Positions 28,361 through 36,805 of a stretch of 61,624 nucleotides of DNA are shown in pieces. Positions within the stretch are counted from its first letter, which is position 1, and each line of letters starts with the position of its first letter. Source of the DNA: Neisseriaceae bacterium HSC-16F19 (GTDB lineage Bacteria; Pseudomonadota; Gammaproteobacteria; Burkholderiales; Neisseriaceae); contig NZ_JALJZY010000015.1 in NCBI RefSeq assembly GCF_024171525.1, positions 1 through 61,624 on the forward strand, written 5' to 3'. A program made the position numbers and the translations under genes. Under the pieces are notes generated by a model. That model was given only the letters and a program-made list of their open reading frames with translations. It did not search any database and was not told the origin of the DNA.

Positions 28361-28497
28361 GGTTGCGGCCTTGGAAAATGAAGTAGGGTAAGCAGGAAGC
28401 GTGATTTTACGCCGATATACCCAAGCCGTGTGCCCGAGTTTGAGGATAGTGAGATCTTTGCAAAACCTCATGTGCCACCCTAAACATAAAAACGACG

Positions 28498-28524
28498 TCA
28501 TTCCCGCGTACGCGGGAATCCATG
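28498..28524 (+). repeat. dRS3-like repeat, left copy
   Basis: The core ATTCCCGCGTACGCGGGAAT (28500-28519) fits the neisserial dRS3 form ATTCCC-N8-GGGAAT. The 27-base unit reappears inverted at 28574-28600 with one difference. Confidence 0.8.
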
Positions 28525-28573
28525 GATAAACTTAAGAAACCATTTTTAAAACAATGGATTCATAAACAGACAG

Positions 28574-28600
28574 ATGGATTCCCGCGTTCGCGGGAATGAC
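28574..28600 (-). repeat. dRS3-like repeat, right copy
   Basis: The core ATTCCCGCGTTCGCGGGAAT (28578-28597) is the inverted partner of the copy at 28498-28524; about 50 bases separate the two. In meningococci dRS3 repeats serve as insertion sites for a filamentous phage, but no phage gene is seen here. Confidence 0.8.
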
Positions 28601-28727
28601 GGCAGCTGAGGTTTTAGGCTGCCTGAAGGCAGTTTTGCAAAGGTCTCAGTATGTATCAGCGGGTTGAGACATCATTGGCAACACACAACCTGAGGCTGCC
28701 TGAAAAGCAGGCAGTCATGTCAAAAAC

Positions 28728-28753
28728 GGCTGCCTGTATTTTTTCAGGCAGCC
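28728..28753 (-). terminator. Inverted uptake-sequence terminator
   Basis: GGCTGCCTG pairs with CAGGCAGCC around a T-rich loop. On the minus strand it follows the stop of the small exported protein and is followed by GTTTTTG. Confidence 0.75.
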
Positions 28754-28766
28754 TGTGTCGTGGTTT

Positions 28767-29072
28767 TTACTGTGCTGTCTGCTGCGGCAGAATAATCCGC
28801 AGGGCGCAGCGGCGGGCGGCGTCCAATACCCGGCGTTGGAATTCGGCATCCTGTTCTGCCCGTGCCGGAGCGGCAGTGCCGCGGTAATCCAGCACAATCT
28901 GCTCGTGGGTGCAGCGGCAGATGTCCGACAATTGCGCTGCGGTGGCCGGCAGGGGATAGTGCTGCACCTGTTGCAGGCAGCGGCTGTGGAATTGCCGCGC
29001 ATCCGGCCACGGGGTCTGGGCCAACGCAGGTGTGGCCAGCGCGGCCAGTGCCCAAACGGCCAAGTGTTTCAT
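28767..29072 (-). CDS. Small exported protein of unknown function
   Basis: This 101-residue protein starts at the ATG at 29072 (MKHLAVWALAALATPALAQ), a clear signal peptide with cleavage after ALA. The mature part has cysteines in SRCLQQVQHY, SDICRCTHEQIV and AARRCALRI that could form disulfide bonds. Its start overlaps the stop of the phosphorylase gene by one base, so the two are coupled. I do not recognise the family. Longer frames on this strand through the same bases are shadows. Confidence 0.72.
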   Translation of the reverse strand: MKHLAVWALAALATPALAQTPWPDARQFHSRCLQQVQHYPLPATAAQLSDICRCTHEQIVLDYRGTAAPARAEQDAEFQRRVLDAARRCALRIILPQQTAQ

Positions 29073-29812
29073 CAGACGCTTTCCGTTTCGTCCAAGGCCG
29101 CCAGCAGCTGGCGGATATGGGCGATGGTGCGGCGGCTGTTGTCGCGCCGTTCGTCGGCACCGTTGCGCGCTCCGGCCACATTCGGCGCCTGCGCCAGCAC
29201 ACCGCACACATGCACATAAGGCAGCCCCAATTCGCGTGCCAGCACGGCTTCGGGCATGGCGGTCATGCCCACCACGTCGCCGCCGTCACGCGCATAACGC
29301 GCAGCCTCGGCGGCCGTCGGCCAGCGCGGCCCCTGAGTGCAGGCATACACACCTTTTTCGCCGATTTCCAGGCCGGTTTTGCGCGCCAGACGGATGATTT
29401 CGCGGCGCAGGGCGGCATCGTAAGGATGGCTGAAATCGGTGTGCACCACCGGCTGCTCCTGGCCTTCAAAAAAGGTGTGTGCCCTGCCATGGGTGTAATC
29501 GATGATGTCGTGTGGCACCATCAGCGAGCCGGGGGCGATGTGCCCGTGCAGGCTCAAAACCGCCGTCACCGCCACCACGCTGTCGGCACCGGCTTCGCGC
29601 ATGGCCCAGATATTGGCGCGGTAATTGATTTCGTGCGGCGCCCACACATGGTTGGTGCCATGGCGCGGCAGAAACACAATCTCTTGTGTGCCCATGCGGC
29701 CGAAATACAGCGGTGCCACCGGCAGGCCGTAGGGCGTGCGCACGATTTGTTTGTGGGAAAAAGATACTTCGGGCAGCGTGCTTAAGCCGCTGCCGCCGAT
29801 AATCGCCAGCAT
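29072..29812 (-). CDS. mtnP: S-methyl-5'-thioadenosine/thioinosine phosphorylase
   Basis: This 246-residue purine nucleoside phosphorylase-type enzyme splits methylthioadenosine or methylthioinosine with phosphate. It opens with MLAIIGGSGL and has FLPRHGTNHVWAPHEINYRA and DIIDYTHGRAHTFFEG. The latter resembles the methylthioinosine phosphorylases of Pseudomonas more than canonical MtnP, so the substrate is uncertain. The ATG at 29812 was chosen because the glycine-rich first strand starts there. It diverges from the amidase gene. Confidence 0.85.
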   Translation of the reverse strand: MLAIIGGSGLSTLPEVSFSHKQIVRTPYGLPVAPLYFGRMGTQEIVFLPRHGTNHVWAPHEINYRANIWAMREAGADSVVAVTAVLSLHGHIAPGSLMVPHDIIDYTHGRAHTFFEGQEQPVVHTDFSHPYDAALRREIIRLARKTGLEIGEKGVYACTQGPRWPTAAEAARYARDGGDVVGMTAMPEAVLARELGLPYVHVCGVLAQAPNVAGARNGADERRDNSRRTIAHIRQLLAALDETESV

Positions 29813-29920
29813 GATGCATCCTGTCAGGAGTGGACAAACGACCGCGGCAGTGTACGATAAAGCGTACGGGCGGGCAAATCGCGGTATCATGCACATCTGT
29901 ATTCAAACGGGAGACGATAT

Positions 29921-30727
29921 ATGCAAACCGATATTCATGCCGCCGTGGTGCAAATGGTGTCCGGCACCGATGTGGCCGCCAATGTGGCCACCATGCAGCG
30001 CCTCGTGGCCGAAGCCGCCGCCACCGGCGCGCACTGGGTGGTGTTGCCGGAATACTGGCCGCTGATGGGGGCGGAAGAAACCGACAAACTCGCCTATGCC
30101 GAAGAGCCCGGCAGCGGCCCTTTGCAAACCGCCTTGAGCGAAGCGGCCCGCCGCCACGGCATCGTGCTCTTTGGCGGCAGCATTCCGCTGGCGGCCGATA
30201 CGCCCGACAAGGTGCACAACACCCTCATCACCTGTCTGCCCGACGGCAGTGTGGCCGGGCAGTACCACAAAATGCATTTGTTCGGTTTTACCGGCTTGGG
30301 CGAGCATTATGCCGAGGGCGACACCATCCGCCGCGGCGGGCAAGTGCCCGCCCTGACGGTGGAAGGGGTCACAGTGGCGCAGGGCATTTGTTACGACGCC
30401 CGTTTCCCCGAATTTTTCCGCGCCCAGCTGCCGTTTGAAGTGCTGGTATTGCCCGCCGCCTTTACCCACACCACCGGACAGGCGCATTGGGAATTGCTGC
30501 TGCGCGCCCGCGCGGTGGAAAACCAGTGCTATGTATTGGCTTCCGGCCAGGGCGGCCGCCACGACAACGGCCGCCGCACTTTCGGCCACAGCATGATTAT
30601 CGACCCTTGGGGCGATGTCTTGGCCTGCCTGCCCGAAGGCGAAGGCGTGGTGCATGCCGTACTCAGTGCCCAACGCCTCAGCAGCGTGCGCAGCAAACTG
30701 CCGGCTTTGCAGCACCGTTTGCTGTGA
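29921..30727 (+). CDS. Nitrilase-superfamily amidase (Nit/deaminated-glutathione amidase type)
   Basis: This 268-residue carbon-nitrogen hydrolase has the catalytic triad E44 (VVLPEYW), K117 (YHKMHLF) and C157 (GICYDARFPE). Length and triad spacing fit the Nit1/Nit2 branch, which removes ammonia from deaminated glutathione or omega-amides as metabolite repair. The usual KxHLFD motif reads KMHLFGF. A variant uptake sequence (TTCAGGTAGCCT) lies just after the stop at 30732-30743. The exact substrate is inferred from the family only. Confidence 0.87.
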   Translation: MQTDIHAAVVQMVSGTDVAANVATMQRLVAEAAATGAHWVVLPEYWPLMGAEETDKLAYAEEPGSGPLQTALSEAARRHGIVLFGGSIPLAADTPDKVHNTLITCLPDGSVAGQYHKMHLFGFTGLGEHYAEGDTIRRGGQVPALTVEGVTVAQGICYDARFPEFFRAQLPFEVLVLPAAFTHTTGQAHWELLLRARAVENQCYVLASGQGGRHDNGRRTFGHSMIIDPWGDVLACLPEGEGVVHAVLSAQRLSSVRSKLPALQHRLL

Positions 30728-30857
30728 GGTTTTCAGGTAGCCTGTTAACGGCAAAAATGCACACGGCACTTGGCTGCCCGGCCGATATTCCAGTAAACTA
30801 ACCCTTGTGCAGTACCCGAAAGTATCACCCTGATAAACCAATAATAAAGGAGTTTTT

Positions 30858-31409
30858 ATGCGTATCGGAACTTGGATGCCCGTTTTGGGCGCCGCAGCCT
30901 TATTGGCCCTGGGCGGTTGTGCCAGCAGCAGCGAGCCGGCGGATTCTTCTTCCTCTTCCCGTCAGGACCGCCCCAGCGCCCGTAACCAGGACAGCGGCCG
31001 CACTTCCGGCGGCAGCGCCTGCCGCCTGTTGCGCGACAACAACCCCGGCAAAGGCCGCAATATGATTTACCGCTGCGACGGCCGTGCGGTACTGGCTTCT
31101 TCCGAAGCCCGCGCGGCACTGGATTCGTCTACCCCGGTGAGCTTCGGCGGTGGCGGCAGCGTGATTGCCCGCGGCCTGATTACCCGCCAGGCGGCCAATG
31201 CCACCGGCCGTTCCGATGAAATCGCCTGCGAACGCGCTTTTGTGAATGCGGCCAAGAAATTCCAGGAAACCGCCCGCAAACGCGGCGGCAGCCGTGTGGT
31301 GAATTTCCACAGCTATTTCGACCGCAAACCGTTGCACGGCGGCCAATATGACTGCCAGGCCGGTTCCTTCCACGCCCGCGTGGTGATGAAAGGCGATATT
31401 GCCCGTTAA
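30858..31409 (+). CDS. Putative lipoprotein of unknown function
   Basis: This 183-residue protein has a signal peptide and lipobox LALGGCASSS near residue 21, followed by a Ser/Arg-rich linker. The C-terminal domain has three cysteines (SACRLL, YRCDGR, IACERAF) plus one in QYDCQAG and ends with ARVVMKGDIAR. A good ribosome-binding site (AAAGGAG) precedes the ATG. I do not recognise a function. The gene ends in a strong terminator. Confidence 0.78.
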   Translation: MRIGTWMPVLGAAALLALGGCASSSEPADSSSSSRQDRPSARNQDSGRTSGGSACRLLRDNNPGKGRNMIYRCDGRAVLASSEARAALDSSTPVSFGGGGSVIARGLITRQAANATGRSDEIACERAFVNAAKKFQETARKRGGSRVVNFHSYFDRKPLHGGQYDCQAGSFHARVVMKGDIAR

Positions 31410-31438
31410 TTTTCAATAAACAACGGGTTTTTAAATCA

Positions 31439-31474
31439 AAAGGCTGCCTGAAAATGTTTTCAGGCAGCCTTTTT
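31439..31474 (+). terminator. Inverted uptake-sequence terminator
   Basis: AAGGCTGCCTGAAAA pairs with TTTTCAGGCAGCCTT and is followed by a T-run. It ends the lipoprotein transcript. Confidence 0.85.
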
Positions 31475-31475
31475 C

Positions 31476-31554
31476 GTAGGTCGGATTCTTGAATCCGACA
31501 TCGGGTAAGGTTGCTGCAGATCATTCATATGTCGGATACAAGTCACCGACCTAC
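31476..31554. repeat. REP doublet (REPIN-like), TCGGATT stem class
   Basis: The left half is GTAGG followed by the palindrome TCGGATTCTTGAATCCGA. The right half (from about 31530) is an inverted copy of the same class, ending CCGACCTAC. Both outer ends thus read GTAGGTCGG inward. The right palindrome is damaged (AAGTCACCGAC). GTAG followed by an imperfect hairpin is the standard layout of REP sequences moved by RAYT transposases. Confidence 0.75.
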
Positions 31555-31597
31555 GGTTGTTGCTTTATCGGGAGCCTGCGACTGCGCGCAGAGTTTT

Positions 31598-31668
31598 GTA
31601 GCTTGGGTTGAAAACCCAACATCGCTGTAAAGGATTTAGGATTTGTTGGGTCTGAAGACCCAAGCTAC
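31598..31668. repeat. REP doublet, TTGGGTT stem class
   Basis: The left half is GTAGC followed by TTGGGTTGAAAACCCAA. The right half is TTGGGTCTGAAGACCCAA followed by GCTAC. Here both ends have GTAGC rather than GTAGG, a matched change at the two tips. A hairpin CCTGCGACTGCGCGCAG lies shortly upstream at about 31575-31591. Together with the doublet at 31476 and the terminator this fills the spacer before hemH. Confidence 0.75.
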
Positions 31669-31700
31669 TACAGTTATTCAGGCAGCCTTTTAGTAAACGT

Positions 31701-32708
31701 TTACTCCGTCCAACCCTGCAAATGACGTTGCACTAAGGCATAGAGGGCGTCGAGCCAGTCGGCATGGTCGTTAAGGCAGGGAATGTAATGATATTGCGTG
31801 CCGCCGGAGGCATGAAAATCTTCCCGCCCCTGCAAGGCGATTTCTTCCAGGGTTTCCAAGCAGTCCACGGCAAAACCGGGGCAGACGATGTCCAGCTTTT
31901 TCACGCCGTTTTGCGGCAGGGTTTGCAACAAGTCCTGGGTGGACGGTCCCACCCATTCGGCGCGGCCGAAGCGGCTTTGGAAGGCGAGGGTGTATTGCTC
32001 CGGCGTGAGTGCCAAGCGTTGCGCCAGTGCGGCGGCGGTGCGTTCGCACTCGGCCACATAGGGGTCGCCCGCCTGATGCTGGGCGGCGGGAATGCCGTGG
32101 AAGCTGAACAATAAATGCTCGCCGCGGCCGTGCTGCTGCCAATGGCGGCGGATGCTGCCCGCCACGGCATCGAGATAGCCCGCATCATCACCATAACGGG
32201 TGATGCTGCGCACCGCCATCATATGCCGCTGCTGCAAGAGCACGCGCCACACCTGGTCCAGCGCAGCGGCGCTGGCGGAGGCGGCGTATTGCGGATACAG
32301 CGGCAGCACCAGCAGGCGGTCGACACCCTGGCGCTTGAAATCGGCCAGCGTGGCGGCCACCGTGGGTTCGCCGTAGCTGGTGGCATGGGCGACGCAGCAA
32401 TCGGGCAGACGTGCGGCCAGTGCCTGCGCCATGCGTTCGCCGTAAACCGCCAGCGGCGAGCCTTCGGCCTGCCAGATTTTTTCATAGCCGTGGGCGCTTT
32501 GGCCGCTGCGAAACGGCAGAATCAGGCCGTGCAGCAGTATTTGCCAGGGCAGGCGCGGCAATTCCACCACGCGGGGGTCGGAGAGGAAGCGGCGCAAAAA
32601 AGGTTTCACCGCAGCACGGGTGGGTGCGGCGGGTGTGCCGAGGTTGATGAGCAAGACGCCGATGCGCGGTGCTTGCGCGGGCGGTTCGGGGAGGAAGTGT
32701 CGGGTCAT
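31701..32708 (-). CDS. hemH: Ferrochelatase
   Basis: This 335-residue enzyme inserts ferrous iron into protoporphyrin IX. Visible signatures include GVLLINLGTPAAPT at the N-terminus, the active-site region LLFSFHGIPAAQHQAGDPY and FQSRFGRAEWVGPST, and the late segment CPGFAVDCLETLEEI. The gene stands alone between repeat-filled spacers and reads on the minus strand. Confidence 0.96.
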   Translation of the reverse strand: MTRHFLPEPPAQAPRIGVLLINLGTPAAPTRAAVKPFLRRFLSDPRVVELPRLPWQILLHGLILPFRSGQSAHGYEKIWQAEGSPLAVYGERMAQALAARLPDCCVAHATSYGEPTVAATLADFKRQGVDRLLVLPLYPQYAASASAAALDQVWRVLLQQRHMMAVRSITRYGDDAGYLDAVAGSIRRHWQQHGRGEHLLFSFHGIPAAQHQAGDPYVAECERTAAALAQRLALTPEQYTLAFQSRFGRAEWVGPSTQDLLQTLPQNGVKKLDIVCPGFAVDCLETLEEIALQGREDFHASGGTQYHYIPCLNDHADWLDALYALVQRHLQGWTE

Positions 32709-32798
32709 GGTCTTGGGCGGGTGTTTTCAGGCAGCCTGAGAACAATTCAAAAAATAATTTTAAAAATGCTCGTTTGATAACGCGTGATCGTTATCAAG

Positions 32799-32820
32799 AT
32801 CCTGCGACTGAGCGCAGGAT
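32799..32820. repeat. Short hairpin repeat next to a REP
   Basis: The palindrome ATCCTGCGACTGAGCGCAGG lies 10 bases before the solitary REP at 32831. A diverged copy (GCCTGCGACTGCGCGCAG) precedes the REP doublet at 31598 in the same orientation. Confidence 0.55.
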
Positions 32821-32830
32821 GACTGTAGGG

Positions 32831-32853
32831 GTAGGTCGGCTCTCCGAGCCGAC
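32831..32853 (+). repeat. Solitary REP, TCGGCTC stem class
   Basis: GTAGG is followed by TCGGCTCTCCGAGCCGA and a closing C. It lies 8 bases left of a Correia-like element and has no inverted partner nearby. Confidence 0.72.
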
Positions 32854-32861
32854 TTTGGATT

Positions 32862-33045
32862 TATAGTCATTTAAAATAAGAACAATACAGCGTTGGCTTC
32901 GCCAGGCTCGAAGAGAACGATTTTGTAAGCCACTAAAGTGGCAACAAAATCTGTTCCGTACTATCTGTACTGTCTGTCCCACGGGACTTCGCTGCGCTCG
33001 CGGCTTTTTTGCTGCCTTGTCTCGTTCTTATTTTATCCGACTATA
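32862..33045 (+). mobile_element. Correia-like element 1 (184 bp)
   Basis: It runs from TATAGTC to GACTATA with ends of about 22 bases that match as inverted repeats with three differences. The interior carries the Correia (CREE/NEMIS) core: AGAGAACGATT, a small hairpin (CCACTAAAGTGG), GTTCCGTACTATCTGTACTG and CTGCCTTGTCTCG. The outer arms (ATAAGAAC side) differ from the meningococcal ATTAACAAAAACC type. The right junction creates TATAAT at 33043-33048. Target-site TA flanks are seen. Confidence 0.82.
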
Positions 33046-33070
33046 ATACCGCTGATGATTAAAAATGTTT

Positions 33071-33094
33071 GGTGGGCAAACATGCCCACCCTAC
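33071..33094 (-). repeat. Solitary REP, GTGGGCA stem class
   Basis: Read on the minus strand it is GTAGG followed by GTGGGCATGTTTGCCCAC. It lies 13 bases from the ftsK stop and may also work as its terminator. Confidence 0.7.
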
Positions 33095-33106
33095 GGTCAG
33101 CCTGCT

Positions 33107-35470
33107 TTACAACGCATCCTTCTGCGCCAAAATACGGCGGCTGCCGCCCAGTTCGGCGGGCGATACCACACCGGCATCTTCCAGTGCCTGCATCAGATTG
33201 GCGGCGCGGTTGTAGCCGATGCGCAAATGGCGTTGCAGCGAGGAAATCGAGGTTTTGCGGGTGTCGAGTACAAAGGCTACGGCCTGGTCGAACAATTCGT
33301 CGCTGTCGGCATTGGGGTTGACCAGATTGCCGGTTTCCAGCGCCGCTTCGCCGGAGAGCAGGCCCTCCACATAATTGGCCGGTGCCTGGCGCTTGATAAA
33401 GCCGACAATATTGTGCACTTCTTCATCGGCGATAAAGGCGCCGTGTAGGCGGGTGGGGGCGGCGGTGCCGGGCGGCAGAAACAGCATATCGCCCTGGCCG
33501 AGCAGGTTTTCCGCACCCATTTGGTCGAGAATAGTGCGGCTGTCGATTTTGCTCGGCACTTGGAAAGACACGCGGGTGGGGATATTGGCTTTGATGAGGC
33601 CGGTAATCACGTCCACGCTGGGGCGCTGGGTGGCCAAAATCAAATGGATGCCGCAGGCGCGCGCTTTTTGTGCCAGGCGGGCAATCTGCTGCTCGATTTT
33701 CTTGCCTTCCACCATCATCAAATCGGCCAATTCGTCGATAACCACCACGATAAACGGCAGTTTTTCCAGCGGTTCCGGCTCGTCCGGGGTGAGCGAGAAG
33801 GGGTTGACCACCGGCGTGCCTGCGGCCTGCGCGGCGGCGATTTTGTCGTTGAAACCGGCAATATTGCGCACACCCACATGCGCCAGCAGGCGGTAGCGTT
33901 TTTCCATTTCCGCCACGCACCAGTTCAGCGCTTGGGCGGCTTCTTTCATATCGGTGACCACCGGCGCCAACAGGTGCGGAATGCCTTCGTACACCGAAAA
34001 TTCCAGCATTTTCGGGTCTATCATGATAAAGCGCAGTTCGTCGGGCTGGGCTTTATAGAGCATGGACACAATCATGCAGTTCACGCCCACGGATTTGCCC
34101 GAGCCGGTGGTACCGGCCACCAAGAGATGCGGCATTTTGGCCAAATCCGCCACCACCGGCGTACCGGCAATGTCTTTGCCCATGGCCACGGTGAGTTTGG
34201 AGGCGGACTGCTGGAACACCTTGGCGCTGAGGATTTCCGACAGCAGCACGTTTTGGCGGCGCTCATTGGGCAATTCGATGCCCATGGTGGATTTGCCGGC
34301 AATGGTTTCCACCACGCGCACGCTCTGCAACGACAGCGAGCGTGCCAAGTCATTGCTCAGATTGACAATCTGATTGCCTTTCACCCCTTGCGCCGGTTCG
34401 ATTTCGTAACGGGTAATCACCGGCCCGGCGGTGGCGCTCACCACTTCCACGCCGACTTTGAATTCCGCCAGTTTGGCTTCGATGAGTTCGGCGGTGCGTT
34501 GCAGGGCCTCGGGTTTGATTTCGGGGGCGTTTTGCTGTGGCGGCGCCAAGAGTTCCAAGTCGGGCAGGCGGATACGGCCGTCGGCGGGGGCGGTGTCGCC
34601 GTCTTTTTCTTTGGCACCGCCGTCAAACAGGTCGCGCTGCACGGCGGGTTGTGGCGGCGCCGCAGTTTTCACCGCCACCGGTTTGCGGTTGCTGCTGGCG
34701 CCTTCCACCGGCGGCATATCACTGGCGGCAATGGCGCGCGCCTGTTTGACCATGCGGCGGCTGACCTTGGGTTTGGGGCGGTCGCGGATATAGCGGTGCG
34801 GCTTGCGGATGAGGTTGTACCAAAACCATTCCACCTGCGCGCCCGCTTTTTCGATGAGGGTGAGCCAGGACACCTGCACCAGCAGCGACAGGCCCAGGAT
34901 GATCATCACCAGCAGCACCAGTACGCTGCCGGACAAGCCCAAAAGCTGGGCGGTGATTTTGCCGCCCAATTGGCCGACCATACCGCCCGCACCCACCGGC
35001 AGTTTGTCTTGCAATGGCACACCGGCAGCGGCGGCTTCCAGAAAGGGGCTGGCAATAAGCAGCAAAACCAGACCGGCGGCAGCCAGGCCGACGCTGTAGG
35101 GGCGCTCTTGCGGCACCACGGTCAGATGCGGGCGCATGCTGTGATAGAGCCATACCAGCGCCGCCACCGGCAGCCACCACACCGACAGGCCGAAGAGGTA
35201 ATAGCCGATGTCGGCCACATAGGCGCCGAAGAGGCCGGCCATATTGCGCGCTTCACCGGGTGAGGCGGTACTGCGCGACCAGGCCGGGTCGCCCATGCTG
35301 AAGCTGGCCAGCGCCAGCGCCACATAGACAATCAGCATCAGCACCACCAGGCCGAAGCCTTGGTTGAGGATGTTCATGATGTGCGGCGCGCGCTGGCGCT
35401 CGCTGTTTTTCACCACGCCGCGTTTTCGTTTCGGCGCTGCGGCGGCGGTTTTTTTCTTGCTTTGGGTCAT
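33107..35470 (-). CDS. ftsK: FtsK-type DNA translocase, copy 1
   Basis: This 787-residue septal DNA pump has four N-terminal membrane helices, a Pro/Ala-rich linker of about 120 residues, a RecA-like motor with Walker A AGTTGSGKSVG near residue 455 and Walker B FIVVVIDELADLMM, and a C-terminal gamma winged helix (KTSISSLQRHLRIGYNRAA) that reads KOPS. The ATG at 35470 (MTQSKKKTAAAAPKRKRG) was chosen; the open frame upstream is repeat DNA. It is the conventional, membrane-anchored copy; a second, much longer FtsK is at 54066-57641. Confidence 0.95.
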   Translation of the reverse strand: MTQSKKKTAAAAPKRKRGVVKNSERQRAPHIMNILNQGFGLVVLMLIVYVALALASFSMGDPAWSRSTASPGEARNMAGLFGAYVADIGYYLFGLSVWWLPVAALVWLYHSMRPHLTVVPQERPYSVGLAAAGLVLLLIASPFLEAAAAGVPLQDKLPVGAGGMVGQLGGKITAQLLGLSGSVLVLLVMIILGLSLLVQVSWLTLIEKAGAQVEWFWYNLIRKPHRYIRDRPKPKVSRRMVKQARAIAASDMPPVEGASSNRKPVAVKTAAPPQPAVQRDLFDGGAKEKDGDTAPADGRIRLPDLELLAPPQQNAPEIKPEALQRTAELIEAKLAEFKVGVEVVSATAGPVITRYEIEPAQGVKGNQIVNLSNDLARSLSLQSVRVVETIAGKSTMGIELPNERRQNVLLSEILSAKVFQQSASKLTVAMGKDIAGTPVVADLAKMPHLLVAGTTGSGKSVGVNCMIVSMLYKAQPDELRFIMIDPKMLEFSVYEGIPHLLAPVVTDMKEAAQALNWCVAEMEKRYRLLAHVGVRNIAGFNDKIAAAQAAGTPVVNPFSLTPDEPEPLEKLPFIVVVIDELADLMMVEGKKIEQQIARLAQKARACGIHLILATQRPSVDVITGLIKANIPTRVSFQVPSKIDSRTILDQMGAENLLGQGDMLFLPPGTAAPTRLHGAFIADEEVHNIVGFIKRQAPANYVEGLLSGEAALETGNLVNPNADSDELFDQAVAFVLDTRKTSISSLQRHLRIGYNRAANLMQALEDAGVVSPAELGGSRRILAQKDAL

Positions 35471-35503
35471 AAAAAAAGACGGAAATACAGCTTTCAGGCA
35501 GCC

Positions 35504-35527
35504 GTAGGGTGGGCATTGATGCCCACC
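35504..35527 (+). repeat. Solitary REP, GTGGGCA stem class
   Basis: GTAGG followed by GTGGGCATTGATGCCCAC and C. It is the same class as the copy at 33071-33094 on the other side of ftsK and points the opposite way. Confidence 0.72.
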
Positions 35528-35559
35528 ACTTGGGGCGGACGGCGCTTGGAGACAACAGC

Positions 35560-35623
35560 GTAGGTCGGCTCTCCGAGCCGACACACAACAATTCCCTAAA
35601 GTCGGCTCGGAGAGCCGACCTAC
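35560..35623. repeat. REP doublet with perfect 23-bp inverted ends, TCGGCTC class
   Basis: GTAGG plus TCGGCTCTCCGAGCCGAC at 35560-35582 is matched without a single mismatch by its inverse at 35601-35623; only 18 bases lie between. This is the cleanest member of the family in the window and therefore probably the youngest. Confidence 0.82.
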
Positions 35624-35713
35624 CCCCTACTGGCGCGATGGTGCTTAATTCAGGCTGCCTGAAAAATCGGGATAAATCAAAAGGCGCGCATTATAGCATG
35701 AGGGGGTGTGCAT

Positions 35714-36805
35714 TTAGGCCGGATAGATACAGCCCAGCACCCGCGCCCCTTGGGCGCCGGTGGCCGCATGCACCGCCACGGGGATGCGCTCTTGGCAACA
35801 GGCGGCCAGCCAGGCAAAAGCGGCGGCTTCCACCTGTTGCGGCGGCAAGGCCAAATCGGCGGTGGTGGTGAGGCGGCTGTGGGGCAGACGTGCGGCCAGG
35901 GCGGCCATCAGCGCGCCATTGGCCACGCCGCCGCCGCAGGCATACACGCTTTCGCAAGCCGGTGCGGCGGCATGGACGGCATCGGCCACGCTGGCAGCGG
36001 TGAGTTCCAGCAGGGTGCGCAAGACATCGGCGGGCGCTTCGCTGCCGTTTAAATAGGTTTGCAGCCAGGCGGGCGAAAACAGGTCGCGGCCGGTGCTTTT
36101 CGGGTAGGGTCGGGCAAAATAAGGGTGGGCCAACAGGCGCGTCAGTAAATCCGGCAGAACACGCCCTTGGGCGGCGATTTCGCCGTCGGCATCGTAAGGC
36201 CGCTGCCAGTGTTGCTGCACCCAGGCGTCCATCAGCATATTGGCCGGGCCGGTGTCGAAACCGAAAGCGGCACCGCCGGGCGGCAGCACGCTGATATTGG
36301 CAATGCCGCCCAAATTCAGCACCACGCGGCTGTGTTGCGGGCTGGCAAACACCGCTTGGTGAAAGGCCGGAGCCAAGGGCGCGCCCTGACCGCCGGCGGC
36401 CAAATCGCGGCTGCGGAAGTCGCCGATGACCGTGATGCCGCTCAATTCGGCCAGCCGCGCCCAATCCATCAATTGCAGGCTGTAGCCGTGTTGCGGCGCA
36501 TGGCGTATGGTCTGGCCGTGGCAGCCGATGGCGCGGATATGAGCGGCATCCTCACCAGCCTGCTGCAACAATTCGGCCACGGCTTGGGCATTGAGCCCTG
36601 CCAGGGTTTGCGCCAACAGGGCGCTGCGGTGCAATTCGTCGCTGCCGGTGTCCTGCAAGGAGAGCAAGGCGTTTTTCAGTTCCTCGGGATAGGGCACAAA
36701 AGCATGGGCGCGCACACCCTGCCAGCGGCTGCCGTCCAGTTCGGCCAACACGGCATCGACACCGTCCATGCTGGTGCCGGACATCAGGCCGATATAGCCG
36801 CTCAT
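35714..36805 (-). CDS. anmK: Anhydro-N-acetylmuramic acid kinase
   Basis: This 363-residue kinase opens anhydroMurNAc from recycled peptidoglycan to MurNAc-6-phosphate. The N-terminal GLMSGTSMDGVDAVLAEL, the ADFRSRD-like segment VIGDFRSRDLAAGGQGAPL and GFDTGPANMLMDAW are characteristic. Its ATG overlaps the xthA stop by 4 bases. Together with slt, mrcA, patAB and the M23 protein it makes this window rich in cell-wall genes. Confidence 0.95.
   Translation of the reverse strand: MSGYIGLMSGTSMDGVDAVLAELDGSRWQGVRAHAFVPYPEELKNALLSLQDTGSDELHRSALLAQTLAGLNAQAVAELLQQAGEDAAHIRAIGCHGQTIRHAPQHGYSLQLMDWARLAELSGITVIGDFRSRDLAAGGQGAPLAPAFHQAVFASPQHSRVVLNLGGIANISVLPPGGAAFGFDTGPANMLMDAWVQQHWQRPYDADGEIAAQGRVLPDLLTRLLAHPYFARPYPKSTGRDLFSPAWLQTYLNGSEAPADVLRTLLELTAASVADAVHAAAPACESVYACGGGVANGALMAALAARLPHSRLTTTADLALPPQQVEAAAFAWLAACCQERIPVAVHAATGAQGARVLGCIYPA

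Larger units (their letters stand above)
28450..28648. mobile_element. 199-bp inverted-repeat element containing a dRS3 pair
   Basis: The ends are TGAGATCTTTGCAAAAC (28450-28466) and its inverse at 28632-28648, with one mismatch in 17 bases. GAGACCTTTGCAAAA-type ends resemble those of neisserial IS5/IS1106-type insertion sequences. There is no transposase frame inside. The interior holds two inverted dRS3-like repeats and one uptake sequence (28616-28627). A MITE or IS remnant is the likely explanation. It fills most of the 406-base gap between nrdR and the next gene. Confidence 0.65.

Noticed and set aside
31476..31668. The palindromes between 31.4 and 31.7 kb read as a CRISPR array
   Set aside because: Units are inverted doublets of different stem classes, not evenly spaced direct repeats, and no cas gene is present.
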